The notes beneath the pieces were generated by a model that worked only from the letters and a program-made list of their open reading frames with translations, did no database searches and was not told the DNA's origin. Positions 1-10,084 of a stretch of DNA of 52,146 nt are shown piece after piece. A program made the position numbers and the translations under genes. Numbering within the stretch: position 1 is the first letter of the stretch; each line of letters begins with the position of its first letter. The DNA is from JALZVT01 sp039029135 (lineage in GTDB: Bacteria; Pseudomonadota; Gammaproteobacteria; Pseudomonadales; Azotimanducaceae): positions 1 to 52,146 of the forward strand of contig JBCCGT010000032.1 of the NCBI GenBank assembly GCA_039029135.1, in the 5' to 3' direction.

Positions 1-109
1 CAGATTTTGTCGACTTGCAGGGTGGCAAGTATTATGTGGGTGTCAGTGCCTTCGTCAAGGTGCAGCTCAAGGTATTACTTGCTAGAGAACTGTAAATCGA
101 CAAAATCTG
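1..109. repeat. 20-bp imperfect inverted repeat, arms 1-20 and 90-109
   Basis: Bases 1-20 and the reverse complement of 90-109 match at 18 of 20 positions, the outer 13 being identical (CAGATTTTGTCGA). The arms are 69 bp apart. This looks like terminal inverted repeats of a small non-autonomous element (MITE-like) or of an element remnant, and the window begins exactly at the outer edge of the left arm. A fold-back artefact is an alternative. No flanking target duplication can be tested because nothing lies to the left. Confidence 0.6.
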
Positions 110-122
110 CAAGAAAAAGGAA
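1..122. other. Non-dnaK segment at the left end of the window
   Basis: These bases precede recognisable dnaK sequence but do not encode the DnaK N-terminus. Read in the dnaK frame, they give about 30 codons ending in a TAA at 93-95, then a short lysine-rich stretch before dnaK similarity begins at about 123. The protein fragment (containing GGKYYVGVSAF) is not one I recognise. The segment is either the end of an inserted element or a chimeric contig end. The sequence alone cannot decide. Confidence 0.6.
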
Positions 123-1889
<1,767 letters not shown>

Positions 1890-1939
1890 TCGTTGCTTCG
1901 CAGCGGCCACTGACAACGACGACAAACGATAGACGATAG

Positions 1940-3070
1940 ATGTCGAAGCGGGACTATTACGAGGTGCTGGGCGTCGGGCGCGAGGCGTCCGAGGGCGATC
2001 TGAAAAAGGCCTACCGGCGGCTTGCGATGAAGTATCACCCGGACCGCAATCCGGACGATGCCCAGGCGGAGGAGCGCTTCAAGGAGGCCTCCGAGGCCTA
2101 CGAGGTGCTCTCCGATGGCGACAAGCGTCGGGCCTACGATCAGTTCGGCCACGCGGCCGTGGATGGCCAGGGCGGCGCCGGCGGCTTCGGCGGCGGCGGT
2201 TTTGGCGACATCTTCGGCGACGTGTTCGGCGACATCTTCGGTGCCGCCGGCCGCGGCGGCGGCCGCAGTTCAGTGCAGCGCGGCTCCGATCTGCGCTACA
2301 CGCTGGAGCTGACGCTTGAGCAGGCGGTCCAGGGCGACACCATCGAGATCCGCGTGCCGGTGCTCGCGACCTGCGAAGACTGCAACGGCTCCGGCGCCGA
2401 GCCGGGTTCGCGCCCGCGCACCTGTGACGACTGCGGTGGCTCCGGCCAGGTGCGCGTCTCCCAGGGCTTCTTCTCGCTGCAGCAGACCTGCCCGACGTGC
2501 CGCGGTTCGGGGCAGATCATCTCGAATCCTTGCCGCACCTGTCGCGGCCAGGGACGCATAGAACGGCGCAAGACGCTGTCGGTGAAGGTGCCGAGCGGCG
2601 TCGATACGGGCGACCGCATCCGGCTCGCCGGCGAGGGCGAGGCGGGCCTGAACAACGGCCCCGCGGGCGATCTGTACGTGCAGATCGCGGTCAAGGACCA
2701 CGCGATCTTCCAGCGCGAAGGCAAGCACCTCTACTGCGAGGTACCGGTACCGTTCGCCTGGGCGGTGCTCGGCGGCGAGCTCGAGGTGCCGACGCTGGAC
2801 GGCCGCATCAAGCTGAAGATTCCGCCGGAAACTCAGACCGGCAAGCTGTTCCGTATTCGCGGCAAGGGCGTGGCGCCGGTGCGCGGTGGCGCGACGGGCG
2901 ATCTGCTGTGTCGCGTCGAGGTGGAAACGCCGGTCAAGCTCACAGACAAACAGAAAGCGCTGCTGCAAGAGTTTCAGGACAGCCTGAACGAAGGCGGCCA
3001 GCGACACTCGCCGCGGGGCAGTTCCTGGTTCAAGGGCGTGAAGGACTTCTTCGAGGGTCTGGGCAGCTAG
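1940..3070 (+). CDS. dnaJ: Chaperone protein DnaJ (Hsp40)
   Basis: This co-chaperone delivers substrates to DnaK and stimulates its ATPase. It has 376 residues, the normal length. Its N-terminal J domain contains YHPDRNPDD with the HPD motif at about residues 33-35. A Gly/Phe-rich linker (about 75-115) follows. The zinc-binding domain has four CxxCxGxG repeats (CEDCNGSG, CDDCGGSG, CPTCRGSG, CRTCRGQG). The C-terminal substrate-binding domains come last. It sits 50 bp after dnaK and is probably co-transcribed with it. The ATG at 1940 gives MSKRDYYEVLGV, the canonical start. Confidence 0.97.
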   Translation: MSKRDYYEVLGVGREASEGDLKKAYRRLAMKYHPDRNPDDAQAEERFKEASEAYEVLSDGDKRRAYDQFGHAAVDGQGGAGGFGGGGFGDIFGDVFGDIFGAAGRGGGRSSVQRGSDLRYTLELTLEQAVQGDTIEIRVPVLATCEDCNGSGAEPGSRPRTCDDCGGSGQVRVSQGFFSLQQTCPTCRGSGQIISNPCRTCRGQGRIERRKTLSVKVPSGVDTGDRIRLAGEGEAGLNNGPAGDLYVQIAVKDHAIFQREGKHLYCEVPVPFAWAVLGGELEVPTLDGRIKLKIPPETQTGKLFRIRGKGVAPVRGGATGDLLCRVEVETPVKLTDKQKALLQEFQDSLNEGGQRHSPRGSSWFKGVKDFFEGLGS

Positions 3071-3133
3071 ACGCTCTGACGCCCGGCCGTCGTCGCGTAC
3101 ACTAGCGACCTCGTTTTCCTGCCGGACCACACC

Positions 3134-3931
3134 ATGACCGCAGCCATCGGACTGCATGGCGCCACGGGGCGCATGGGGCGGGCGATTGTCGCCGCGCTGG
3201 CGGCGGATGACGATGCCGCCCTGGCCGGCGCGTTCGTCCGCGCGTCGAACCCGCTTCTCGGTCAGGACGCGGGCGTCGTTGCGGGCGTCGCGGCACAGAA
3301 CGTCGCGCTCGCGGAGATCGGTGGTCTCGCCAGGCTCGACGCGCTGATCGATTTTTCGTTGCCCGACGGCGCGCTGCTGGCGCTCGAACGCTGCGTCGCG
3401 GGCGGCTGCCCCTTCGTGTCCGGCACTACAGGTTTCGACGCGGCGGGCCTGGACGCGATCTCACAAGCGACGCGGTCGATCCCGGTCCTGCTTGCGCCGA
3501 ACATGAGCGTCGGCGTCAACCTCACCTTCCACCTCATCAGGCAGGCCGCCGCCGCGCTCGGTGACGACGTCGACATCGAGGTCGTCGAGGCCCATCACCG
3601 CCACAAGGTCGACGCCCCCTCTGGCACGGCCGTGCGCATCGGCGAGATTCTGGCGGAGCAGACCGGCCGCGATCTGGATGCCGTCGCCGTCCACGGTCGG
3701 CAGGGACACACCGGCGCGCGCGCCCGCGACGCCATCGGCTTCTCGGCTCTGCGCGGCGGCGACATCGTCGGCGAGCACACCGTCTATTTCGCCGGTGAGG
3801 GCGAGCGCATCGAGATCACGCACCGGGCCAGCAGCCGCAGCAACTTTGCGCTCGGCGCGGTGCGGGCGGCGAAGTGGATCGCCGGCCGCGCGCCGGGCAG
3901 CTACGGCATGGACGATGTGCTCGGGCTCTAG
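3134..3931 (+). CDS. dapB: 4-hydroxy-tetrahydrodipicolinate reductase
   Basis: DapB catalyses the NAD(P)H-dependent step of the diaminopimelate/lysine pathway that follows DapA, supplying lysine and peptidoglycan precursor. It has 265 residues, typical for the family. The N-terminal Rossmann motif is GATGRMGRAI. The family signature EAHHRHKVDAPSGTA carries the catalytic His and Lys, and a GEHTVYF motif lies in the C-terminal half. The gene lies 63 bp after dnaJ, the same dnaK-dnaJ-dapB-carA order as in pseudomonads, and the gap is large enough to hold its own promoter. Confidence 0.97.
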   Translation: MTAAIGLHGATGRMGRAIVAALAADDDAALAGAFVRASNPLLGQDAGVVAGVAAQNVALAEIGGLARLDALIDFSLPDGALLALERCVAGGCPFVSGTTGFDAAGLDAISQATRSIPVLLAPNMSVGVNLTFHLIRQAAAALGDDVDIEVVEAHHRHKVDAPSGTAVRIGEILAEQTGRDLDAVAVHGRQGHTGARARDAIGFSALRGGDIVGEHTVYFAGEGERIEITHRASSRSNFALGAVRAAKWIAGRAPGSYGMDDVLGL

Positions 3932-3980
3932 ACGCGCTGCGGTCGCCAACGCGACTGCCGAGGGCGTCGCTGCTTGACGC

Positions 3981-4532
3981 TCAGGTGCCCAGCAGCGAGA
4001 ACTGGACCGTAAACCCGATCGTCAGGTTCAACAGCGCGACCACCGCGATGCCGGCATGCAGGCGCGGGCTCGCGGACAGTGCACCCAGCAGGGACACCGC
4101 GCCCATCAGCGCCAGCGCGGCGGGAACGCTGAACGGCAGCGGACCGTCGCTGGTCAGCATGATCTGGCCGAGTATCAGCGGGACGAGCAGGCAGTTCGCG
4201 AAGAAGAACAGGGTCCGCGAACGGTAGTAGTGCGCGCGCCAGTCGGTGATCGAATCGGGGTCCTTGGTCAAGAGGGCGTCGCACTGCAGATAGACGATGC
4301 TCGGCGGGGCCAGCACCAGCATGAACTCGGCGAGACTGAGCGACTCCTCCAGAAAGTAATAGGTGCCCCAATACAGTAGCACGACGTTCACGATCTTGTT
4401 GATCAACCAGACGTAGTGGACCCAATAGCGGGCGCCCGCTGCGGCGGCGGGCCGCAGGCCGTCCAGCAGCCGTGCGAGGCACAGCGCGATGATGATCGAA
4501 TAGCCGGTCATCACCATTTCAACCTGGGACAT
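3981..4532 (-). CDS. Uncharacterised multi-pass membrane protein
   Basis: I do not recognise a named family. The start chosen is the ATG at 4532 (MSQVEMVMTGYSIIIALCLARLLDGL), preceded by a GAAGGA-like ribosome site; an earlier in-frame ATG at 4631 would add 33 basic residues with no matching character. The 183-residue product shows about six hydrophobic segments (for example YSIIIALCLARLL, INKIVNVVLLYW, TLFFFANCLLVPLILGQIML and the last about 25 residues), so an inner-membrane location is inferred. It is transcribed against dapB and divergently from carA, interrupting an otherwise conserved order. The opening ARLLDGL motif recurs in small hypothetical membrane proteins of proteobacteria (from memory). 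Function is unknown. Confidence 0.75.
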   Translation of the reverse strand: MSQVEMVMTGYSIIIALCLARLLDGLRPAAAAGARYWVHYVWLINKIVNVVLLYWGTYYFLEESLSLAEFMLVLAPPSIVYLQCDALLTKDPDSITDWRAHYYRSRTLFFFANCLLVPLILGQIMLTSDGPLPFSVPAALALMGAVSLLGALSASPRLHAGIAVVALLNLTIGFTVQFSLLGT

Positions 4533-4717
4533 CGTCTGCGTCCTTCGCCTGCCGTTGCGCTCAATGATTTTGACAGATTTTCGTTTCGCCGCTTTGCGCG
4601 AGCACGACCCTCCTATAAAATGCGCGCCCAATTTGGCCGGGCAAACGTATCCGGTTGTTTTGGACGCGACCCGGCCAGTTTGCAGTCGGCGGGATCGAAC
4701 GATGGGACGGCAAACTC

Positions 4718-5857
4718 TTGAGACCGGCAGTTTTAGCGCTAGCGGATGGCAGTGTGTTTCGCGGGCTGTCCATTGGCGTTGCCGGGCAGTCCGTCGGGGA
4801 GGTGGTGTTCAACACTGCCATGACAGGCTATCAGGAGATCCTCACCGATCCGTCCTATGCCCGTCAGCTCGTCACGCTGACTTATCCACATATTGGTAAC
4901 ACCGGCACGAACGCCGAAGACGTGGAGTCCAGCCGCGTTTGGGCCGAAGGCCTGATCGTGCGGGACGTGCCGCCGCTGGCGAGCTCCTGGCGCAGCGAGC
5001 TGAGCCTGCCGGACTATCTGCTGCAGGAAAAAGTCGTCGGCATCAGCAACATCGATACGCGCAGACTGACGCGGCTGATTCGTGCAAGCGGCGCACAGGC
5101 CGGATGTCTGGTCGCTGCGGCCGAACGCGGCGATGTGATCGACGAGGACGCCGCCGTCGCGGCCGCACGCGACTTTCCCGGGCTCGCGGGCATGGATTTG
5201 GCGCAGGCGGTCACGCGCGACGCCGTCGGCACCTGGCAGCAGGGCACCTGGGAGCTAGGCGCCGGATATGTCGGCCACGGCGATACGGGGCGCTACCACG
5301 TGGTCGCCTACGACTTCGGCATCAAGCACAACATCCTGCGCATGCTCGCCGACCGCGGCTGCCGCCTGACCGTCGTGCCCGCCAAGACCGCGGCTGCGGA
5401 CGTGCTCGCACTCGAGCCCGACGGCGTGTTCCTGTCGAACGGACCCGGCGACCCGGAACCCTGCGACTACGCGATCGGCGCGGTCGAGGAACTGCTGGAG
5501 CGCGGCATGCCCCTGTTCGGCATCTGCCTGGGGCATCAGATCCTCGCGCTCGCGAGCGGTGCCCGCACGGTCAAGATGCCGCACGGCCATCACGGGGCGA
5601 ACCACCCCGTGCAGGACGTACGCGATCAGCAGGTGATCATTACCAGCCAGAATCACGGTTTCGCCGTCGACGAATCCAGCCTGCCCAACTGCCTGGAGAC
5701 GACCCACGTGTCACTGTTTGATCGTTCGCTGCAGGGCGTAAGGCGAACGGATCGACCGGCCTTCGGCTTTCAGGGACACCCCGAGGCGAGCCCGGGGCCG
5801 CAGGACTGTGGCTATCTGTTCGACGAGTTCATCGGGCTCATGGAGGCCGCGCGCTAA
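4718..5857 (+). CDS. carA: Carbamoyl-phosphate synthase small subunit
   Basis: CarA is the glutamine amidotransferase subunit that passes ammonia to CarB for carbamoyl phosphate, the shared precursor of pyrimidines and arginine. The N-terminal CPSase domain includes FNTAMTGYQEILTDPSY. The C-terminal class I glutamine amidotransferase domain has FLSNGPGDP, the catalytic-Cys motif GICLGHQ near residue 270, and the FQGHPEASPGP His/Glu. I prefer the TTG at 4718: it begins directly at the family N-terminus (RPAVLALADGS), has GGGACGG seven bases upstream, and gives 379 residues versus 382 in E. coli. A TTG at 4655 would add 21 unmatched residues. The stop codon overlaps the carB start by one base. 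Confidence 0.95.
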   Translation: MRPAVLALADGSVFRGLSIGVAGQSVGEVVFNTAMTGYQEILTDPSYARQLVTLTYPHIGNTGTNAEDVESSRVWAEGLIVRDVPPLASSWRSELSLPDYLLQEKVVGISNIDTRRLTRLIRASGAQAGCLVAAAERGDVIDEDAAVAAARDFPGLAGMDLAQAVTRDAVGTWQQGTWELGAGYVGHGDTGRYHVVAYDFGIKHNILRMLADRGCRLTVVPAKTAAADVLALEPDGVFLSNGPGDPEPCDYAIGAVEELLERGMPLFGICLGHQILALASGARTVKMPHGHHGANHPVQDVRDQQVIITSQNHGFAVDESSLPNCLETTHVSLFDRSLQGVRRTDRPAFGFQGHPEASPGPQDCGYLFDEFIGLMEAAR

Positions 5858-8800
5858 TGCCCAAACGCGGCGACATCCAGTCGATCCTGATCATCGGCGC
5901 GGGCCCGATCGTCATCGGTCAGGCCTGCGAGTTTGACTACTCCGGCGCCCAGGCCTGTAAGGCGCTGCGCGACGAGGGCTATCGGGTCATCCTCGTCAAT
6001 TCGAATCCCGCGACCATCATGACCGATCCGACGATGGCCGACGCGACCTACGTCGAGCCCGTCGTCTGGCCTACGGTGGCCCGCATCATCGAGCGCGAGC
6101 GCCCAGATGCGCTGCTGCCGACGATGGGCGGCCAGACAGCGCTCAACTGCGCGCTCGACCTGGTGCGCGAGGGCGTGCTGGAGAAGTTTGGTTGCGAGCT
6201 GATCGGCGCGAGCCAGGACGCCATCGACAAGGCCGAGGACCGCGAGCGGTTCGACCGCGCGATGAAGCGCATCGGCCTGGAGACGCCGCGGTCCGCGATC
6301 GCCCACAGCCTCGAGGAGGCGCAGCAGAAGCAGGCGGCGCTCGGCTACCCCTGCGTCATTCGTCCGAGCTTCACGCTCGGTGGCAGCGGCGGCGGCATCG
6401 CCTACAACGCAGAAGAGTTCGTGGAGATCTGCGAGCGCGGGCTGGACCTGTCGCCGACGAACGAGCTGCTCATCGACGAGTCGCTATTGGGCTGGAAAGA
6501 GTTCGAGATGGAGGTCGTGCGCGACAAGCGCGACAACTGCATCATCATCTGCTCCATCGAGAACTTCGATCCGATGGGCGTGCACACGGGCGACAGCATC
6601 ACCGTCGCGCCCGCGCAGACCCTCACGGACAAGGAGTACCAGCTGCTGCGTAACGCCTCGCTCGCCGTGCTACGCGAGATCGGCGTCGAGACCGGCGGCT
6701 CCAACGTGCAGTTTGCGATCGATCCGGATACCGGGCGCATCGTGGTCATCGAGATGAACCCGCGCGTGTCGCGCTCATCGGCGCTGGCGTCCAAGGCGAC
6801 CGGCTTTCCGATCGCGAAGGTCGCCGCCAAGCTGGCCGTCGGCTATACCCTGGACGAGCTGCAGAACGACATCACCGGCGTCACGCCCGCGTCCTTCGAG
6901 CCGTCGATCGATTACGTTGTAACCAAGATTCCGCGCTTCACCTTCGAGAAGTTTCCCCAGGCCGAGGCCCGGCTGACGACGCAGATGAAAAGTGTCGGCG
7001 AGGTGATGGCGATCGGCCGCACCTTCAGCGAATCGCTGCAGAAGGCGCTGCGCGGCCTGGAGACGGGGCGCAGCGGCCTCAACCCGGCGCTCAAGCCCGG
7101 CGACGATCGTAGCAAGCTTGTGAGCGAGCTGGCGAACCCTGGTCCCGAACGCATCTGGTATGTGGGCGATGCGTTTCGCGTCGGCTTCTCGGTCGCCGAG
7201 GTGTTCGAGCATTCGTCGATCGATCCCTGGTTCCTCACCGCTATCGAAGAGATCGTGCTACGCGAAAAACAGCTCGAAGAAGAGAACATCGACGAGTTGG
7301 ACGCGCTCGAATGGCTGCTGCTGAAGCAGCAGGGCTTTTCTGATCTGCGCATCGCCGAGGTCACTGGCACCACGGAGCAACAGGTGCGCGCCGCGCGCCA
7401 GGCGCACAACGTCCGCCCGATCTTCAAGCGCGTCGATACCTGCGCTGCGGAGTTTCCCTCCACGACGGCCTACCTCTACTCGACGTATGAAGAGGAGTGC
7501 GAGGCGGACGTTTCCGATCGTGACAAGATCATGGTTCTTGGCGGCGGGCCCAACCGTATCGGTCAGGGCATCGAATTCGACTACTGCTGCGTGCACGCGG
7601 CACTCGCGATGCGCGAAGACGGCTTCGAGACCATTATGGTCAACTGCAACCCCGAGACGGTGTCGACCGACTACGACACCTCGGATCGCCTGTACTTCGA
7701 GCCGCTGACGCTCGAAGACGTGCTGGCCATCGTCGACATCGAACAGCCCAAGGGCGTGATCGTACAGTTTGGCGGCCAGACGCCGCTGAAACTGGTCGAG
7801 TCTCTGGAGGCCGCGGGCGTGCCGATCATTGGCACCGGCGCGGATGCGATCGATCGGGCCGAGGACCGCGAACGTTTTCAGGCCGTGCTGCATAAGCTCG
7901 AGCTGCTGCAGCCGGACAATCGCACCGCGGTTGATCGGGAGACGGGCCTGGCCGCCGCCGCGGAGATCGGCTATCCGCTCGTCGTGCGGCCGTCCTATGT
8001 GCTGGGCGGACGGGCGATGGAGATCGTCTACGCCGACGACGAGCTAGACCGCTACATGATGTCGGCCGTCGACGTGTCCAACTCGGCGCCGGTCCTGCTC
8101 GATCGGTTCCTGGACCAGGCGGTCGAGGTAGACGTCGACGCGGTTAGCGACGGCGAGCAGGTGGTGATCGGCGCGATCATGCAGCACATCGAGCAGGCCG
8201 GCGTGCACTCCGGCGACAGCGCCTGTTCGCTGCCCGCCTACTCGCTGACCGAAGAGGTGCAGGATGAAATTCGTCGCCAGGTCATCGCCATGGCGCGCGA
8301 GCTCGGCGTGGTCGGCCTGATGAACGTGCAGCTCGCCGTGCAGGACGACCGCATCTACGTCCTGGAAGTGAACCCGCGCGCGTCGCGTACCGTGCCGTTC
8401 GTATCCAAGTGCATCGGCGTATCGCTCGCCAAGGTGGCGGCGCGCTGCATGGCGGGAACGTCGCTTGCCGAGCAGGGCTTCACCGAAGAAATTCGTCCGA
8501 CGCACGTCAGCGTGAAGGAATCCGTCTTTCCATTCTCCAAGTTTCCCGGCGTCGATCCGATCCTTGGCCCCGAGATGAAATCGACGGGCGAAGTCATGGG
8601 CGTCGGCACGAGCTTTGGTGAGGCGTTCGCGAAGGCATCGCTCGGTGCTGGCGACATACTACCGACGAGCGGGCGCGCGTTTCTGTCCGTCAAGGATTCC
8701 GACAAGGGCGGCGTCGCCGCGCTCGCGGCATCGCTTGCCGAGCGCGGTTTCGATCTTGTCGCGACGCGCGGCACGGCCAAAGTGCTCAAGGACGCGGGCC

Positions 8801-9054
8801 TCGACGTCGAAGTGGTAAACAAGGTCATCGAGGGGCGCCCGGACATTGCGGACATGCTCAAGAACGAGCGCGTTGATCTGATTATCAACACGACGGAAGG
8901 CCGCAAAGCGATCGCCGACTCGGCGATCATTCGCCGGCTCGCGCTGCAGCATAAGGTCTGCTACACCACGACGCTGACCGGTGGCGAAGCCATCAGCATA
9001 GCGCTAGGCTACACGAGCGACGGCAGCGTTCGCCGGCTGCAGGATCTGCACTAG
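5857..9054 (+). CDS. carB: Carbamoyl-phosphate synthase large subunit
   Basis: CarB makes carbamoyl phosphate from bicarbonate, two ATP and the ammonia from CarA. It has 1065 residues, close to E. coli's 1073. Two homologous ATP-grasp halves are visible. The first starts at residues about 1-20 (ILIIGAGPIVIGQACEFDYSG) with IRPSFTLGGSGGGIAYN. The second begins at about 553 (IMVLGGGPNRIGQGIEFDY) with VRPSYVLGGRAMEIVY. The C-terminal about 130 residues form the MGS-like allosteric domain (DLVATRGTAKVL), the site of UMP/ornithine control in the family. The start overlaps the carA stop (TAATG), indicating translational coupling. Transcript-level control is not visible here. Confidence 0.97.
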   Translation: MPKRGDIQSILIIGAGPIVIGQACEFDYSGAQACKALRDEGYRVILVNSNPATIMTDPTMADATYVEPVVWPTVARIIERERPDALLPTMGGQTALNCALDLVREGVLEKFGCELIGASQDAIDKAEDRERFDRAMKRIGLETPRSAIAHSLEEAQQKQAALGYPCVIRPSFTLGGSGGGIAYNAEEFVEICERGLDLSPTNELLIDESLLGWKEFEMEVVRDKRDNCIIICSIENFDPMGVHTGDSITVAPAQTLTDKEYQLLRNASLAVLREIGVETGGSNVQFAIDPDTGRIVVIEMNPRVSRSSALASKATGFPIAKVAAKLAVGYTLDELQNDITGVTPASFEPSIDYVVTKIPRFTFEKFPQAEARLTTQMKSVGEVMAIGRTFSESLQKALRGLETGRSGLNPALKPGDDRSKLVSELANPGPERIWYVGDAFRVGFSVAEVFEHSSIDPWFLTAIEEIVLREKQLEEENIDELDALEWLLLKQQGFSDLRIAEVTGTTEQQVRAARQAHNVRPIFKRVDTCAAEFPSTTAYLYSTYEEECEADVSDRDKIMVLGGGPNRIGQGIEFDYCCVHAALAMREDGFETIMVNCNPETVSTDYDTSDRLYFEPLTLEDVLAIVDIEQPKGVIVQFGGQTPLKLVESLEAAGVPIIGTGADAIDRAEDRERFQAVLHKLELLQPDNRTAVDRETGLAAAAEIGYPLVVRPSYVLGGRAMEIVYADDELDRYMMSAVDVSNSAPVLLDRFLDQAVEVDVDAVSDGEQVVIGAIMQHIEQAGVHSGDSACSLPAYSLTEEVQDEIRRQVIAMARELGVVGLMNVQLAVQDDRIYVLEVNPRASRTVPFVSKCIGVSLAKVAARCMAGTSLAEQGFTEEIRPTHVSVKESVFPFSKFPGVDPILGPEMKSTGEVMGVGTSFGEAFAKASLGAGDILPTSGRAFLSVKDSDKGGVAALAASLAERGFDLVATRGTAKVLKDAGLDVEVVNKVIEGRPDIADMLKNERVDLIINTTEGRKAIADSAIIRRLALQHKVCYTTTLTGGEAISIALGYTSDGSVRRLQDLH

Positions 9055-9130
9055 CCCAGCGCGCTACCCCCTGCGTGCGCCGATCCCAGCGACCCTTTAT
9101 TCCGGCCGGCTATTCCGGCGCACGCCTGTT

Positions 9131-9175
9131 TCGGCGAACGCGAACCCGGCGAACGTGAATCCGGCGAACGCTAAT
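9131..9175 (+). repeat. Three tandem copies of a 15-bp repeat upstream of greA
   Basis: Units at 9131-9145, 9146-9160 and 9161-9175 share the core CGGCGAACG followed by a variable hexamer ending AA(C/T). They fill the space between the carB stop (9054) and the greA ribosome site. The repeats contain a GTG (9155) in frame with greA, so a longer GreA reading into the repeat is formally possible but lacks family support. Confidence 0.8.
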
Positions 9176-9187
9176 ACGGAGACAACC

Positions 9188-9661
9188 TTGCCCATACCGA
9201 TGACAGTCGAAGGCGAACGCGCCCTTCGCGACGAACTGAAGCAGCTCAAGACCGTGGATCGCCCGCGCATCGTGCAGGCCATCGCGGAGGCGCGCGAGCA
9301 CGGTGATCTGAAAGAGAACGCCGAGTACCACGCCGCCCGGGAACAGCAGAGTTTTGCGGAAGGTCGCATCAACGAGATCGAGAGCAAACTCGCGGACGCG
9401 CAGGTCATCGACGTCGCGAAAATTGCGCCCAGCGGCAAAGTCATCTTTGGCGTGACGGTCGCACTCATCGATGTCGAGTCCGACGCGGAGATCAGCTACA
9501 AGATCGTTGGCGAGGACGAGGCCGACATCAAGGTTGGCAAGATTTCGGTCATGTCGCCGGTCGCGCGCGCGCTGATTGGCAAGAGCGAGGGCGACGTTGT
9601 CGGCGTCGAGACGCCGCAGGGCGTTACCGAATATGAAATCGACCGTGTGGAGCACCTGTAG
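9188..9661 (+). CDS. greA: Transcription elongation factor GreA
   Basis: GreA enters the secondary channel of backtracked RNA polymerase and stimulates cleavage of the nascent RNA 3' end. The N-terminal coiled coil contains EAREHGDLKENAEYHAAREQQ with the acidic tip D/E residues needed for cleavage. The C-terminal FKBP-like domain contains VGEDEADIKVGKISVMSPVARALIGK. The TTG at 9188 gives MPIPMTVEGERALRDEL, matching the family start, has GGAG six bases upstream, and yields 157 residues (E. coli 158). The GTG at 9155 would add 11 residues from tandem repeats. It follows carB and faces yhbY, as in pseudomonads. Confidence 0.95.
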   Translation: MPIPMTVEGERALRDELKQLKTVDRPRIVQAIAEAREHGDLKENAEYHAAREQQSFAEGRINEIESKLADAQVIDVAKIAPSGKVIFGVTVALIDVESDAEISYKIVGEDEADIKVGKISVMSPVARALIGKSEGDVVGVETPQGVTEYEIDRVEHL

Positions 9662-9716
9662 CGGCGTGCCTCGCCCGCGTTCGCGCGGCGTCTTGACCGC
9701 AGCAGCCGGTTTGCAC

Positions 9717-10022
9717 TTAGCGGCCGAACTTCAGGACGTTCGACAGCCTCGGGTTGGCCTCTGGATTGGCCTTAAAGAGCACCAGCATCTTGCCGATGCG
9801 CTGCACGACCTCTGCGCCCGTGCGCGCGGCCAGGTCGTCGCCGAGCGCTTTGCGATTCCCCCGATCCTCCAAGTTGACCTTGGCTTTGATCAGCTCGTGA
9901 TCGCGAATGGCTCGTTCGGTCTCGGCGACCACGCCGGGCGACAAGCCGGCATCGCCGACGATGACGACGGGGTCCAGATCGTGGGCGATGGCCCGCAGGC
10001 GTTTTCTCGTACTCGAATCCAT
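9717..10022 (-). CDS. yhbY: RNA-binding CRM-domain protein YhbY
   Basis: This is a small ribosome-associated protein with a single CRM RNA-binding domain, implicated in 50S subunit assembly in E. coli. The start chosen is the ATG at 10022 (MDSSTRKRLRAIAHDLDPVV), giving 101 residues; an upstream in-frame ATG at 10058 adds 12 unmatched residues. The CRM loop region reads VIVGDAGLSPGVVAE, and the core IKAKVNLEDRGNRKALGDDLA fits the family. It is divergent from rlmE (62 bp apart) and convergent with greA (55 bp), a conserved arrangement in which both neighbours act on ribosome or transcript maturation. Confidence 0.93.
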   Translation of the reverse strand: MDSSTRKRLRAIAHDLDPVVIVGDAGLSPGVVAETERAIRDHELIKAKVNLEDRGNRKALGDDLAARTGAEVVQRIGKMLVLFKANPEANPRLSNVLKFGR

Positions 10023-10084
10023 CCGCGCATTATCGCCGATTCTGCACTCGCCGCCCACGCTGCGGCGCGGCGCGGCGCGCGCTG

